A stretch of 64,000 nucleotides of DNA from a virus. The notes under the pieces were generated by a model. The model was not told where the DNA came from. It did no database searches and worked only from the letters and a program-made list of their open reading frames with translations. The first letter of the stretch is position 1. Each line of letters starts with the position of its first letter. Positions 30,601 to 39,700 of the stretch are shown piece after piece. The stretch spans positions 1 to 64,000 of IMG/VR virus record IMGVR_UViG_3300042444_000045; one strand, given 5' to 3'. The position numbers and the translations under genes are program-made.

Positions 30601-31389
30601 AACACCACCAGCAGCACCACCAGTTACTCCTGTTAGTGCACCAAGAACAAGTTCTTCAGCCATAACTTCACCAATAATACCAGCAGTGTATCCAAAGTTC
30701 ATTAATGCATTATTGAAAAATGAACCGACCCCACCTCTAGAAGAGTAACCTATTGATGTAGCTTCTTCATAAGCTCTAGCTTCTTGTAGGTCTCCACCAA
30801 AGTCTCCAGTAATTGCATTAAGCAAACTCTTGGGTCCAGATACAAGACCGAGACCAGCTAGTGGAAGGAAGGAATAGTTGACCATTCTTTGAAAGTCATC
30901 CCAACCTGTAGTACCAGCATTAAAGTTAGATTCATTATCTCTTAGAGGAGTAAAACCAATTTTATCAAATGTTTTTTGACCAAGTGCAGCATATCTATCA
31001 TAGTAGGCATTACCTTTAGAGCTTGAATCATATTGGTAGATTCTAGCATAGGTATTCTTATCTTGGGATGCTTTTATACTACTGTGTATATAATCACCAA
31101 AGCCTGATATGATATCTTTTGTTGAAGCACTCTTTGGTGAACCCGGTCTTCCTGGTGCATTACCAACAACATTTTGTTTTACATTAAGTTGTTCTTGGTT
31201 CAGTTTATCAAACTGTGGTAGAACAGAAGTAAAAGAATCTGGTGCGGGAAAATTTATCTCAGGCATTTGTATTCTATCACCCCCAAAAGGAAGCATAGAC
31301 TGAGGTGTATTAGGAAGATTTAGATCACCATAACCAGCACCTAAATTATCTAGAGGGCTAAAGCCTTCGGTGTTATTTTCAGTAGCCAT
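24673..31389 (-). CDS. Giant cargo protein with PD-(D/E)XK nuclease domain
   Basis: 2238 residues. The N-terminal part has Gly/Ala-rich hydrophobic stretches at about 233-263 and 576-596, suited to membrane insertion. A long Lys/Glu-rich helical region (roughly 1390-1700) is likely coiled coil. Near the C-terminus lies a RecB/Cas4-like nuclease core: GIAGTVDLL (D1944), then RIYDIKT (D1958, K1960), then HTEQLSLYRILL. It overlaps the 1008-aa gene by 11 nt and is followed by the RNA polymerase after 3 nt. It probably travels in the virion and is ejected; the nuclease might trim host or phage DNA, or protect the incoming genome. The function of the rest is unknown. Confidence 0.7.
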   Translation of the reverse strand: MATENNTEGFSPLDNLGAGYGDLNLPNTPQSMLPFGGDRIQMPEINFPAPDSFTSVLPQFDKLNQEQLNVKQNVVGNAPGRPGSPKSASTKDIISGFGDYIHSSIKASQDKNTYARIYQYDSSSKGNAYYDRYAALGQKTFDKIGFTPLRDNESNFNAGTTGWDDFQRMVNYSFLPLAGLGLVSGPKSLLNAITGDFGGDLQEARAYEEATSIGYSSRGGVGSFFNNALMNFGYTAGIIGEVMAEELVLGALTGVTGGAAGGVAATRTASNLARIGKGFSQAFYMDRFANVLGKSLTSLKNTEAARSFWKAANTPTGRFWNPLSNTFDAIGNVSKIGKFDNLTGLAKISKTAGGFYADVRNLNAAFSEGRLEGALVENNMYDRLYNEYWDKNGRAPSDEEDYKMRKMSKEASAETIGWNTGLVYLSNNITFGNIFKPKGGFGRLLEGKTADLMRTAEGRIVAESTKIAGGKAIQAEAKYIQNSWKESIKAFKEAPLQKTLGAAGRYTRANVAEGLQENAQETIAQATENYYVDMYNSQAVKSHLFARAAQTEGMRSKYSYYSDAWSEQNPFTEKGFETFATGFVMGIFGGGMNMVPGFVSKSYNRLFKPEKYQKYIESKNAYGEKLAATLNNNLFKDPINVINQKLLNLAIQEDATKMKGSGSRKLTIDASDRAFTSAVITAMMTNSIGAFKEQIASYKNLTEAEFEDAFKLEKGTGKKSLSKIDSVLQRIDEIEVDYKENNERYPDPVDLAGYKKGTEAYNKAALYLSAWDTSRNNVIFLGQTHRRHKNRMDKMATTVRSEKPLNKMSDTELMVLFDTDRLTSEIGMLKTEIESSKGLVSAAELKKKERVLAAMQDLQDKVEYYYRYDSAELEATISNMREQGMFKNVSDEGVVLDEEEAEARTREILQKRYNIKEKNDQNTTRAESDLELAYKEYLKSIADVRKDEYLEKNADKAFEYILDNYRLGREVSTLNKYINLLYNPNEFLDHVERNYAWMTQAYQNRKQYYDELVNQELSDIELNALLNELADKNIYVSADDIYEFRRNNKIPDEFFDNGRKVVIRRGSPEYDQYALLFLEAVKLKNLNPKARKDTNERLGMELMQLAVQEQEELAALPQKEQRKERGSLDMLGKKTVKLSEVANQLQSGDTLTAFYLVDGQPNELIVYKDGEIIKFNDKNGEVIDVLQLSYDIVDGKIFTVERVPADVIEAQKIKNKFAQKREEAIRKAIDDIESTPQVKTEDFIPFTVNTPLDQLDRGLYTDLQVEFNDFLAETDENGNYINKDENGVPLVEAYAELTDEQLLDKFEDFVRTSPRAKTVIENYNAEMQGRKLEEQAINIIAPIIDYNGKEMDMAMYTLEQAKEILADLESQYAIRSQKELTDEEKEDLLIDELNIKRLRRYIADVEAYGKEVKATEKEFSSDTEQLAAETAARKKLAEQALQRRIDLVEEKKKLIEKEEAEIADTLEYLQQLLDNTVELTGIQVEDLINKIEQLDKTTAQLLKANQKKRSGKIKERSGLYKQQLRREFAIANDIMNRVRELKQQQEQLAAIRRDLKKQADYYRNLLADPKFDLFTKTDIRNKIKKIEKKMGTIQRLIEILRNAIARSTEYLKEYLGIWKKQNSALSKLKKNTGYEEVSANLGELIRATDDISKMKVEGFAELSRQVNQLERDINTTMDNVEFIDEVREQEQNRMMELEAALQKYQDQLRYLYDLLEPVAGDIIREPISSGDIKSPTPTEVRAQTVEEVFAQEEEKTIISTFSLADIADLDQALSEKAGRPLTVQEQKLDSVRSTIREVLRNASFIKLTEDGSKYVNTKTGKEYMRVTSYTKEDEIKDPKSDTESMEEYRKRLTDLGYSEKDVNQKMLLASSQIIGTEIDEYIRDFFSGKLKDLNKYKFAPVEEIEKLKARLETIKASLDARGEIVLANNVVLYNDELGIAGTVDLLTFDVNGDVRIYDIKTMRGNQFAETYAGENIVKYESKSFGGKSKRQQHTEQLSLYRILLNNTHGLKAKTLAVLPIALDYDAGGNSTRTIDVLSGVEITPQDAVGATAVLIEQQSTPQQVQNSPQAVTGIKVATDIQDELRKQLNLMGYSNSTINLLPKAEIEYIIKNGIPKEQYANRVVTQTMTDNNGMFWALQGDPITITSISSKGVEVSKINGKSSIFITFNQLTSQTQMSTAIKPQAPVVEQTEDTKAVLKESSDLAQEVIKTEINNVEDRIKDAKIEDLESDVFNSKIC

Positions 31390-34300
31390 TTACACGTTGA
31401 TTGTTTACTTGTTTTGCACTATTAAAACCTGTTATAACATTATCTCTAAGTTCACTTAAGTTTTGCTTAGCGTTATCTGCAATAGTTGTATATTCAGGAA
31501 GCACCCATGTATTTGTTTCTGTATCAAATACAGGGAGGCTATAGTTCATTTCATAACTACCGTCTCCACCAATTACAGACTGTTTAATATCTATCTTGTA
31601 TCTAGGATCAACTGGATCTGTCCAAGTATATTTATTATCTCTATCTACATATGCAGCTAGCGGATCTACAAACATGCTGTTGTACATATCACTATTAAAT
31701 GATTTTCTATTCATTATAATAGATAGGCCATTCTCCATAAGCTGTGTTGCTTGACTTGGAGATAATAGACCACCTTCTATACCACCTTCATCACCCACCT
31801 TACCAGTAAGTTTTTTAATTAATTCTGGTGGAAGTTGAAATATATATGCAGATTTACCAGCATTGTTCATAGCAATAGGTGCTACACCAAGTCTAAAGTT
31901 GAAACCTTTAGGTGCAGCATCCATAGATCTTTGTAGTTCAGCAAGTATTGCTCTTGTAGTTTCATCTGATAGTTTGTTTTCTGCACCAGTTTGACTAATA
32001 CCGCCTACACTAAGAGTAACATTTTTAGCATCTCCTAGATCTTGTGATCTAATATTATTTAATACTTGACCATAATGATATGTACCCCAAGAGCTCTTAG
32101 GATTGATTACAGTAAACTGTGCTTTACCAAACATACCTGAACCATCTGACATCTTTTCTAATCCTGGTATTGTTTTTCTACCAGTTATTTTAGATACCAC
32201 ATTTGGATCACTTACTATTTGACTTGCTGCTGAAATTGCTTGTTTATAATAGTTACCATACATCTTAGATTCAATTACCTGGTCAAGCCAGTTACCTGGC
32301 CCGAATCTATCAAGATTTGCAATTCCTTTTCCTATTAAAGCAAGTCCTTTATCTGTAATATCAAATGGAGTCATGCCACGTGTTGCAGCATCAATTGCAA
32401 TGTTTCTTCCGGCTCTATTAGCAGCTTCTCTCTTAATTCTATTGATATTATCCATCTCTTCTTTGGATAACTGACCTGATTTCATGAGTGCTTCAAAGAA
32501 TTGTTTTTCATTCCTCTTGTTACCCTTCTCATCATATAATAGATTGGCTCCTTTGATACCTTGTCTTGCAAGTTCTTTTTCTACACCAGTAGCAAGATCC
32601 TTCTCAAATTTTTTACTCTCACCAAGGAACAGTAAGTAGTCATCAAACTTAGTAGATGTTGTAGCTAACTGATCCTGTACACTTTTGACACTAGATAGTT
32701 CAGCATTCTCACTTACAAAAGTTTTAAATCTCGTGTTGATAGCTTTCATCCAATTAGTACCAACTTTATCTGTCAAAAATGAATTTGGATTAGTCTGGAT
32801 TTGTTTTGCCCATCTATTTAGATCAGCATATTTATTTTCATTACCATTAATGATGAAGTTAATTTGTTTCTGAGTTAACTTCTTACCTGTATTAGGATCA
32901 GTACCTTCAGTGAGCACTCTCATCATAGTGTTGAAATATGGTACAGCATAGTTCTGTGTATACCTTTGCTGAACCACCTCATTCTCTGCTCTTAAATTTG
33001 TTTTAGATGTTGCAGTACCTGCATCAAGTAGTTCTGTAAAGAAATGTGCTTGATCAAATTTTTCTACTAGCTCACCTTTCTCATTTAAGAAGTGTGTTCC
33101 AGCATCAAGTTTGTACTTTCTATCATCAAGTTTTTGTTTTAAACCTGCCTTATATTCAGCAAGTGCTTGCTCATTCTTATACTTCTGATTCATCAAAGAC
33201 AAGTTCTGAGCATACTTTTCATTATTTACTTGATATGGGTTTGCATCCATATCTTGGAAATAGTTTCTAAAAGCATACACGTGAGCTGCTTCACCAAGTT
33301 TTTTGGTCATTAAATTAGCTGCAACACCAGAGTCTACCTTGTATCTAAAAGACTTGATATCTCCATATGGATTATTCTGATCTGTACCTTGGTTACTATT
33401 AAAGAGATCATTTTCCTTCTTAACTCTTTCAAGTACTTGGTCATTGATTTCTTTATTCATCACATACTGGTCAAGAGCTTTTTTTAGTCTAGGGTCTTTA
33501 TTACCGGCATCTATCTGACCCTTAATGTCCGCTATCTTGTTATCATATACAGAACTCTGCTCTTGCATTTGTTTGTAAGCAGCTTGGTTTTGTATCTTCA
33601 TGATATTAAACTTATCTTGAAGATAACTCATCTCAGCAGCATTCTTATCACCATTAAATTGAGCAGCATTAACTTCAGCATAGTTCTTTCTTTCTACATA
33701 TGCTTGAGTTTTAAAATATGATTGTATAGAGGGATCACTACCTAGTCTAGCTTCAAATAACTTTTGTAAAGGTTCTTCAAGCTGTTCACCATTCTTAGTT
33801 TTGATTACCCATCTATTGTCTCCACTAATAGTTACAGATTGCACATCACCAAAGTCTTTAGCAATCTCATTAGCCCTACCCATAATATCAACATTTGGGG
33901 TATACTTTACATTGGCAAATGACATTGCTTCCTCATCAGTAGCATTTTTAAATTCCTCAGTTTTGTACATTATTTCTTGTACTCCCGGATCCCAGTACTT
34001 TTTATTCATCTCAGGATCCAATGAGTTTCTAAAACTTTCTGCACCAGCAATTTCAGTGTTTTTGGTTTTAGTCCAAGCCATATCCTTCATAAGATCTTTG
34101 TTCTCATAAAAAGGTCTAAATACCTGGGTAGCTTGTCTTACATTCTGTTCAAGAGAAAGATCTAATTGTGATATTCTTTTTAGATTAAACTGAGCATCTT
34201 TAATAAAAGAATCTCTTGAAGCAACATTTTTATCACGGGTAAGCTCTGCATAATAGTACTTACTGTACATATTGTTGAGAGCCTTCCAGTTGTTGTCATA

Positions 34301-34405
34301 CTGAGTCTGCTTTGTTTGTAAAACATTACCATAGAAATTAAGGTCAGGCTGAAAAGGCTGAAACTGTGGTATGAAATCTGTAACTCCCTGTAAGTAGGTT
34401 GCCAT
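31379..34405 (-). CDS. crAss-like cargo/ejection protein, 1008 aa
   Basis: The N-terminus (TDFIPQFQPFQPDLNFYG, then QTKQTQYDNNW and LDLSLEQNV) has the look of a conserved crAss-like internal protein found upstream of the RNA polymerase. The rest is mainly helical, Asn/Lys/Gln-rich and without Cys. No enzyme motif is visible. It is preceded by a 66-nt AT-rich spacer with a perfect palindrome and overlaps the next gene by 11 nt. I infer that it is packaged with the genome and ejected. Confidence 0.6.
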   Translation of the reverse strand: MATYLQGVTDFIPQFQPFQPDLNFYGNVLQTKQTQYDNNWKALNNMYSKYYYAELTRDKNVASRDSFIKDAQFNLKRISQLDLSLEQNVRQATQVFRPFYENKDLMKDMAWTKTKNTEIAGAESFRNSLDPEMNKKYWDPGVQEIMYKTEEFKNATDEEAMSFANVKYTPNVDIMGRANEIAKDFGDVQSVTISGDNRWVIKTKNGEQLEEPLQKLFEARLGSDPSIQSYFKTQAYVERKNYAEVNAAQFNGDKNAAEMSYLQDKFNIMKIQNQAAYKQMQEQSSVYDNKIADIKGQIDAGNKDPRLKKALDQYVMNKEINDQVLERVKKENDLFNSNQGTDQNNPYGDIKSFRYKVDSGVAANLMTKKLGEAAHVYAFRNYFQDMDANPYQVNNEKYAQNLSLMNQKYKNEQALAEYKAGLKQKLDDRKYKLDAGTHFLNEKGELVEKFDQAHFFTELLDAGTATSKTNLRAENEVVQQRYTQNYAVPYFNTMMRVLTEGTDPNTGKKLTQKQINFIINGNENKYADLNRWAKQIQTNPNSFLTDKVGTNWMKAINTRFKTFVSENAELSSVKSVQDQLATTSTKFDDYLLFLGESKKFEKDLATGVEKELARQGIKGANLLYDEKGNKRNEKQFFEALMKSGQLSKEEMDNINRIKREAANRAGRNIAIDAATRGMTPFDITDKGLALIGKGIANLDRFGPGNWLDQVIESKMYGNYYKQAISAASQIVSDPNVVSKITGRKTIPGLEKMSDGSGMFGKAQFTVINPKSSWGTYHYGQVLNNIRSQDLGDAKNVTLSVGGISQTGAENKLSDETTRAILAELQRSMDAAPKGFNFRLGVAPIAMNNAGKSAYIFQLPPELIKKLTGKVGDEGGIEGGLLSPSQATQLMENGLSIIMNRKSFNSDMYNSMFVDPLAAYVDRDNKYTWTDPVDPRYKIDIKQSVIGGDGSYEMNYSLPVFDTETNTWVLPEYTTIADNAKQNLSELRDNVITGFNSAKQVNNQRVNGY

Positions 34406-34438
34406 ATGTAATTCTTTATATTATAAAAATATCAAAAT

Positions 34439-34463
34439 TTTTTAAGTTTAATAAACTTAAAAA
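34439..34463. repeat. Perfect 11-bp palindrome between cargo genes
   Basis: TTTTTAAGTTT and AAACTTAAAAA flank a 3-nt loop in the spacer between the 766-aa and 1008-aa genes. It could act as a weak terminator, an RNA-processing hairpin, or a protein-binding dyad. The spacer 34406-34471 also holds the 1008-aa gene's leader; I see no clear promoter. Confidence 0.5.
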
Positions 34464-34471
34464 GTTTAAGA

Positions 34472-36772
34472 CTAGAGACTTATGGCTGGAAACACAGTGT
34501 AGATAAAGCCTCCATCACGGAATGTTGTTCCTCCACCAAATCTTTTACCATACTTTATTTTGACAGCTTCTCTAAGCAAATCTTTGTCCATACCCTTATT
34601 AGCTTCAATGTACTCTTCCATTGTCATCTCTGGTTTAGTTGCAGTAGGATCTTTAGCACCCGGAGCCGCATAGACTCTACCACCAGAAGAAGGTGATACT
34701 TGATAGTCTGGATACATTTGGTTAAGAGCATCAGTCTTCCACTTATTAGTAACTGCCGTATTGTAGGCTTGAGCCATATTTGCTCTACCAGCTCTCTTAG
34801 CATTTTGAAACTGCTGATCTGCAATTACATTTTTGTCATAGACTCTGTTAGCCATTTGTTGGTTCATCAACTGTTCTTGGTTTCTAATACCAACTTGTTG
34901 TCCTTCAAACTGATTAGCAATACCAACATTCTGATTGTTAATTCTAGACAGAGTATCTGCAGCAGCTGCAGCCCCCTTACCTTGAATAGCAGACAGTCTA
35001 GAACCAAGAGCTTGTGGTCCGGCAAATTGTGCAGAAGCTTGAGCAGCAATATTAGCTTGTTCAGATTGTGCAGCAAGTTCTCTTGTGGGATCTAAGAATG
35101 TAGGTCTTGGTTCTTCAAGATCAACTCTTGCTTCCCACGGCATCCTTTTTCTAATACCCATAAGATCACCAAAAGCACCCGCAGCATTTACTGTATCCTG
35201 TAACCACCATTCAGCTTCTCTTACTGGGGTTGTTTCAATTGACATACTGCTGTCACCTTCAGTTGTTTCTTCTTCACACTTTAAACAGTTACCATTAGCA
35301 TCTTTACCAACTGTATATGTACTCTTATCAGATTTTGTACAAATACATTCTTCAAGACATGGTTTACAGTCACCCTTTTCATCTTTCTGTGCAAACTTTC
35401 CGGGTATTTCTTTACCATCTTTATCTGTACATGGACATTCTTTTACTGGTGGCTTCTCTTCTGTATAAATTGCTTCTTCTTTTACAACCTCACCTTTTTG
35501 TTCACATGCACCAAGTGTAACTAAGTGTTGATTATATAATTTTGTACCTGGTTGATAACCAGCATATGCAAGAACTTCAGCAGCTGTCTTACCGTAGTGT
35601 CTGCTACCCTTGGTCTTCATGTTTCTACATAGATCAGAGATAAGATTAGGATTTGAACCACCCGATGGTGCTTGCTGTCTTTCATATTCTTTTCTACCTT
35701 CTACTTGTCCTCTTGTTTGATTGTACTTATATTCACCTTGAGCATCTTTTCTAGTTTCCCAAGTACTCTTCTTATAATCCTCTGGGTTTACTTTTGTAAC
35801 TGTTTTTGGTCTAGGAGTACCATCGTTAGCAACTGGTAGATCTCCACCCGTAGCATACATTCTTCTTCTATTTCCCATATAGTTTTGAGACATGCCTGTA
35901 CCCATTGGCATACCATATTCTGCTTCCGGTAGATCATAGAATGGCATATCATAACCACCCATAGACATACCATATTGAGCCATTGGTGCCATACCAGGTT
36001 CTGGCATTTGTTGTGGCATTTGTTGAGGCATTGGTTGTGGTTGGGCAATAGGTTGTCCATCAGGCATTGTTTCTGGAAACTCTGCTTGTGCTTCTTGCAT
36101 CTCTGCCTCAGGCATTTGCTGTTCCTGTTGCATTGCAAGCTCTGGTATAAGATCTTCATCTCTTAACCCCATAGCTTCCATGTAAGGTCTAGCAATTATT
36201 GGAATACCTTGTGGAAATGCTTTTCTAGATTCTTGTGCTAGAGCAAGAGCTCCTAGCTTCATTACATAGTTCTTGATCATAATCTCAGCAGTAGTTCTAG
36301 CTATCTTATCTGAGTTAGGATCTTGAAGTATTTTTCTATAGTTGTTTATATCATATTTCTTAGATAGTTCTGCTGGAGTATAACCACCTTTCTTAGGTTT
36401 TACACCAAACATATCTAGTACTTTAGGATCTGAAATCTTCATAGATTTAGTATCACTATAGATAAAACTATCTTCAGGCAGTAATAATGGTACACCACCA
36501 TTAGAGTGTCTTGGACCCTTAATAGTTTTGAATGATGGCATCTTACTACCATCTAAATTACCTACTACAGTCTCACCACCTTCTGCTTCTAAGTTAGCAG
36601 CTGATCTAGGAACAGCAGTTAGAGTTTTAGAAACCTGTGGTTTATGTGCTCCTATATAGGCATTGTAATCTGCCCCACCGAATGCAGGTACATCATTAGC
36701 AAGAGAACCTTGTACTTGGTACCCGGTTCTTGCTTTTGGAACAGACTTGATTATTCTTACTTTTCTTAACAT
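34472..36772 (-). CDS. Cargo protein with GG motifs and tandem Cys repeats
   Basis: 766 residues, starting MLRKVRIIK like the neighbouring 1533-aa protein (MKKKVRIYK). Residues 62-120 hold EAEGGETVVGN and GPRHSNGGVPLLLP followed by FIYSDT, which I associate with crAss-like internal proteins. The region 215-310 is rich in Met, Gln and Pro. At about 441-500 two tandem units of the form CxCT-DK-G-K...GDCKPC are present, possibly zinc-binding. The C-terminus FRDGGFIYTVF repeats a Gly-Gly motif shared with other cargo proteins. The gene ends with TAG. Confidence 0.6.
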   Translation of the reverse strand: MLRKVRIIKSVPKARTGYQVQGSLANDVPAFGGADYNAYIGAHKPQVSKTLTAVPRSAANLEAEGGETVVGNLDGSKMPSFKTIKGPRHSNGGVPLLLPEDSFIYSDTKSMKISDPKVLDMFGVKPKKGGYTPAELSKKYDINNYRKILQDPNSDKIARTTAEIMIKNYVMKLGALALAQESRKAFPQGIPIIARPYMEAMGLRDEDLIPELAMQQEQQMPEAEMQEAQAEFPETMPDGQPIAQPQPMPQQMPQQMPEPGMAPMAQYGMSMGGYDMPFYDLPEAEYGMPMGTGMSQNYMGNRRRMYATGGDLPVANDGTPRPKTVTKVNPEDYKKSTWETRKDAQGEYKYNQTRGQVEGRKEYERQQAPSGGSNPNLISDLCRNMKTKGSRHYGKTAAEVLAYAGYQPGTKLYNQHLVTLGACEQKGEVVKEEAIYTEEKPPVKECPCTDKDGKEIPGKFAQKDEKGDCKPCLEECICTKSDKSTYTVGKDANGNCLKCEEETTEGDSSMSIETTPVREAEWWLQDTVNAAGAFGDLMGIRKRMPWEARVDLEEPRPTFLDPTRELAAQSEQANIAAQASAQFAGPQALGSRLSAIQGKGAAAAADTLSRINNQNVGIANQFEGQQVGIRNQEQLMNQQMANRVYDKNVIADQQFQNAKRAGRANMAQAYNTAVTNKWKTDALNQMYPDYQVSPSSGGRVYAAPGAKDPTATKPEMTMEEYIEANKGMDKDLLREAVKIKYGKRFGGGTTFRDGGFIYTVFPAISL

Positions 36773-36781
36773 AATATAAAG

Positions 36782-39700
36782 TTAAATAAATTGTATTTGA
36801 CCACCGTTTGCCATGTACTCCTTGATCTCTTCATCTGTCATGTAAACTTCTTCTCCGTCTTCAAAGTCATCATCTACATAACCACCCATTTGTGCCGATC
36901 TACCATACCAAGTTTGACCTTGTTCATCTGGTCTGTATAGTCCAGACTCTGCATAGTCACCACGGTCTCTACTTGGATCAGAAGCATAAAGATTATCAGC
37001 AGTAAGGTTATCATAGAAACCTTCCATCTGTTTAGTATCATCTCTTCTATTTTTAAATCCTGCAACTCCACGCATTAATGAGTTACCTGCAATTAGTCTA
37101 GCCTCTCTTTCACCTTGTGAAAGTTTGTTCTTAACATCAATTGCTAAAGGTTCAGAGTATGTTTTGGCAACCTGGAATTCTTCTTGTTGCATTGGATCAA
37201 TCTTGATCTCTGGAGCCTGTGGACCTTTATAGGTTGCATCTACACCATAACTTACAGAACCATCATCATTCTTTTGATTAACTATGCCTTGTGATGACAT
37301 TGCTCCCCAGTTAACTTGTCCCTGAGCACCTTGAATTCCAGAGTTTAAGCTTATTAAGTCTAAGTCAGACTTACCTTGCATCATAGGATTATTAGTATAT
37401 GCTATAGGGCTTTCACCAGTAAATGGTTGGTTATTTCCACCACCTACAAATTTACTTAGTGCACCACCATATTTACGGCTGTTTGCAACTCTATCAATCT
37501 CATCCCATCTTTGTTCCATTTGTAGAACAACTTTTTCTCTAGCTTTATTTTTTTCAGCAGTTGATGCTGAACTATTCATAATTTGATTTATAGTTCTCTG
37601 AGCTTGATCTGCAACTTTAGCTTTTTCTTGTTCCGCTTGCTTTTGTTTAAAAATCCTACTAGCATTTTCAGCTTCTTGATTAGTTACAATACCATCTTTA
37701 CGTGCATTCTGCATTGCTCTAACATAATCAGGATCTTTTTTCATACCTGCCATATTAGGCTTAAATGTATAGTCTTTACCAGCATTAGGATTTCTTCTCT
37801 GTTGTGCTCTGAGTTGATCTAGACTTGGACCACTTGGTGCAGGTCTATTTGTAGGTTGATTATTTCTACTAGGCACAGGAGCTGTAGGTTGTGCAAATGG
37901 TGGATAGTAATACTCACCACCTCCTACAGGTAGTTCAAATGGATTTACACCAGGTTGAAGTATATCAGCAGGATAAGCAGTACCTGACCAAGCACCCATA
38001 TCAATCATTGGATTGAGTTCTTGAAGTCTAGCTTCATATGCAGCCTCTGGATTTTGAATAAAATTGTAATCAATCATTCCAGGAGTTACTAAGGCTTCAT
38101 CTGGATTATAAGGTTGTTGACCTACCATGTATTGTTCTTCAAATGGAACTATACTATCTGTTTCATTTGACATAGGACCAACAGTAGACATATAATCTTG
38201 GAATGCCATATCTGGATAATAAGATCCTTGGTCTAGAAGCTGACGTTCAAATTCCATTTCTGCAGCGCTATTAGGATCCATATCAATATCTTCTGGATTA
38301 GTAACTGGTACTTCAGGAAGAGCTGTAGGAATATTAGCAGCAGGAATATCAACTTTAGGTAAACTGCTATCACCTTCTTGAATAATATCATTTCCTTGAA
38401 CAACATCACTTTCTTCAGTAACATTATTTCCTTCAATAACATTTTCCTGAGTGGTGGCTGGACCCCTATTGAAACCCATCATCATTGGATTTCTTTGTAA
38501 GCTTTCTCTATTAATCTTTTCTTGTTCAGGAGAAGCAAAGAAAGATGGATCTGGAGCCATATCTCTTGACCTTTGATCTAATAATTCAGCTACCTTATCA
38601 TCTATTTGTTCAGGTGTAGGATCTGTCTTTAAAAACTCATCAAGATTTGTTTGGAGATCTGAATTAAGATCACCTCTAACATCTCCCCAAGAAGTAGTTA
38701 AATAATCTTGTGCAGATAATTCAGGCTTTGGTTGAGTATAATCAAAAGGGGCATTCTGATCAATTGCAGTAAACTCTACATTAGTAGGATCTTCCTCATA
38801 GAGTTTTTTAAGTTCTCTATCTCTTTTTCTTTCTCCCTGTCTAATAGCTCTCTTAGATTTACCTTTAAGACCAGTTACATCAGTTCTATCACCATAGCCA
38901 GCATTTTCTAATGCTTGTTGTTTTTGAGATCTTTGTGTTGATTTAGTATCCTTACCCTTTGCTCCATCAAGAGAGATTAAGTTCTCATATCTTGGATCAC
39001 CTTCAGAACCATAGTAAATGGTGTACTTCTTAGGTGTACCTGTAATACCACTCTTTCTTACATCAATAGCAGATAAATAATTACCAGCACCTGGACCACC
39101 TTGTCTAGTTTCACCAGTAACCGGATTGTATATTCTTTGAACTACATCATTCTGTCTACTTCTTGTAAGGTTAGCCGGAATAAAGTTTTTAATAAAACCA
39201 CCACCTTGCATATATGCATCAGTAACATCTTTAGAATCCATGTACTGAATCTGATTTTCAGAGAGATCATTAATAGATGGATCATATCCACCACCAACAA
39301 ATCTCTGTAGTGGCTCCATTGGATTATTAAAAGGATCTGTTACAAACCCACCTTGTTGTTTATAATTTAGAACAGTCGTTCCCTCATTCTCAAACCAATA
39401 TTTATTATCAAGATAGTTGTAACTCTTATCTTTCTTTGTAATATATGCTATAGGTCTAGTTGAAGAATTATGTTTCTTTGGGTCACCTTTATATTTTGCA
39501 AAGGAACCATCCATTCTCTTCCTATAATAGTATCCTGGTTTGTCTTTTATTGTAAAGGCATCAAGTGTTTTAGCATCTCCTTTATCTAATCTATCAATTA
39601 ATGATTGATCTTTTACATCTTTAAAGACAGTAGATTCACCATCCCCTGGTATATATTGCCATTTACCAAGTTGATTATTATATGCATAGTAATCACTGCT

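Noticed and set aside
31379-31389. Frameshift joining the 1008-aa and 2238-aa genes
   Set aside because: The 11-nt overlap has its own ATG and no slippery run; both products look complete.
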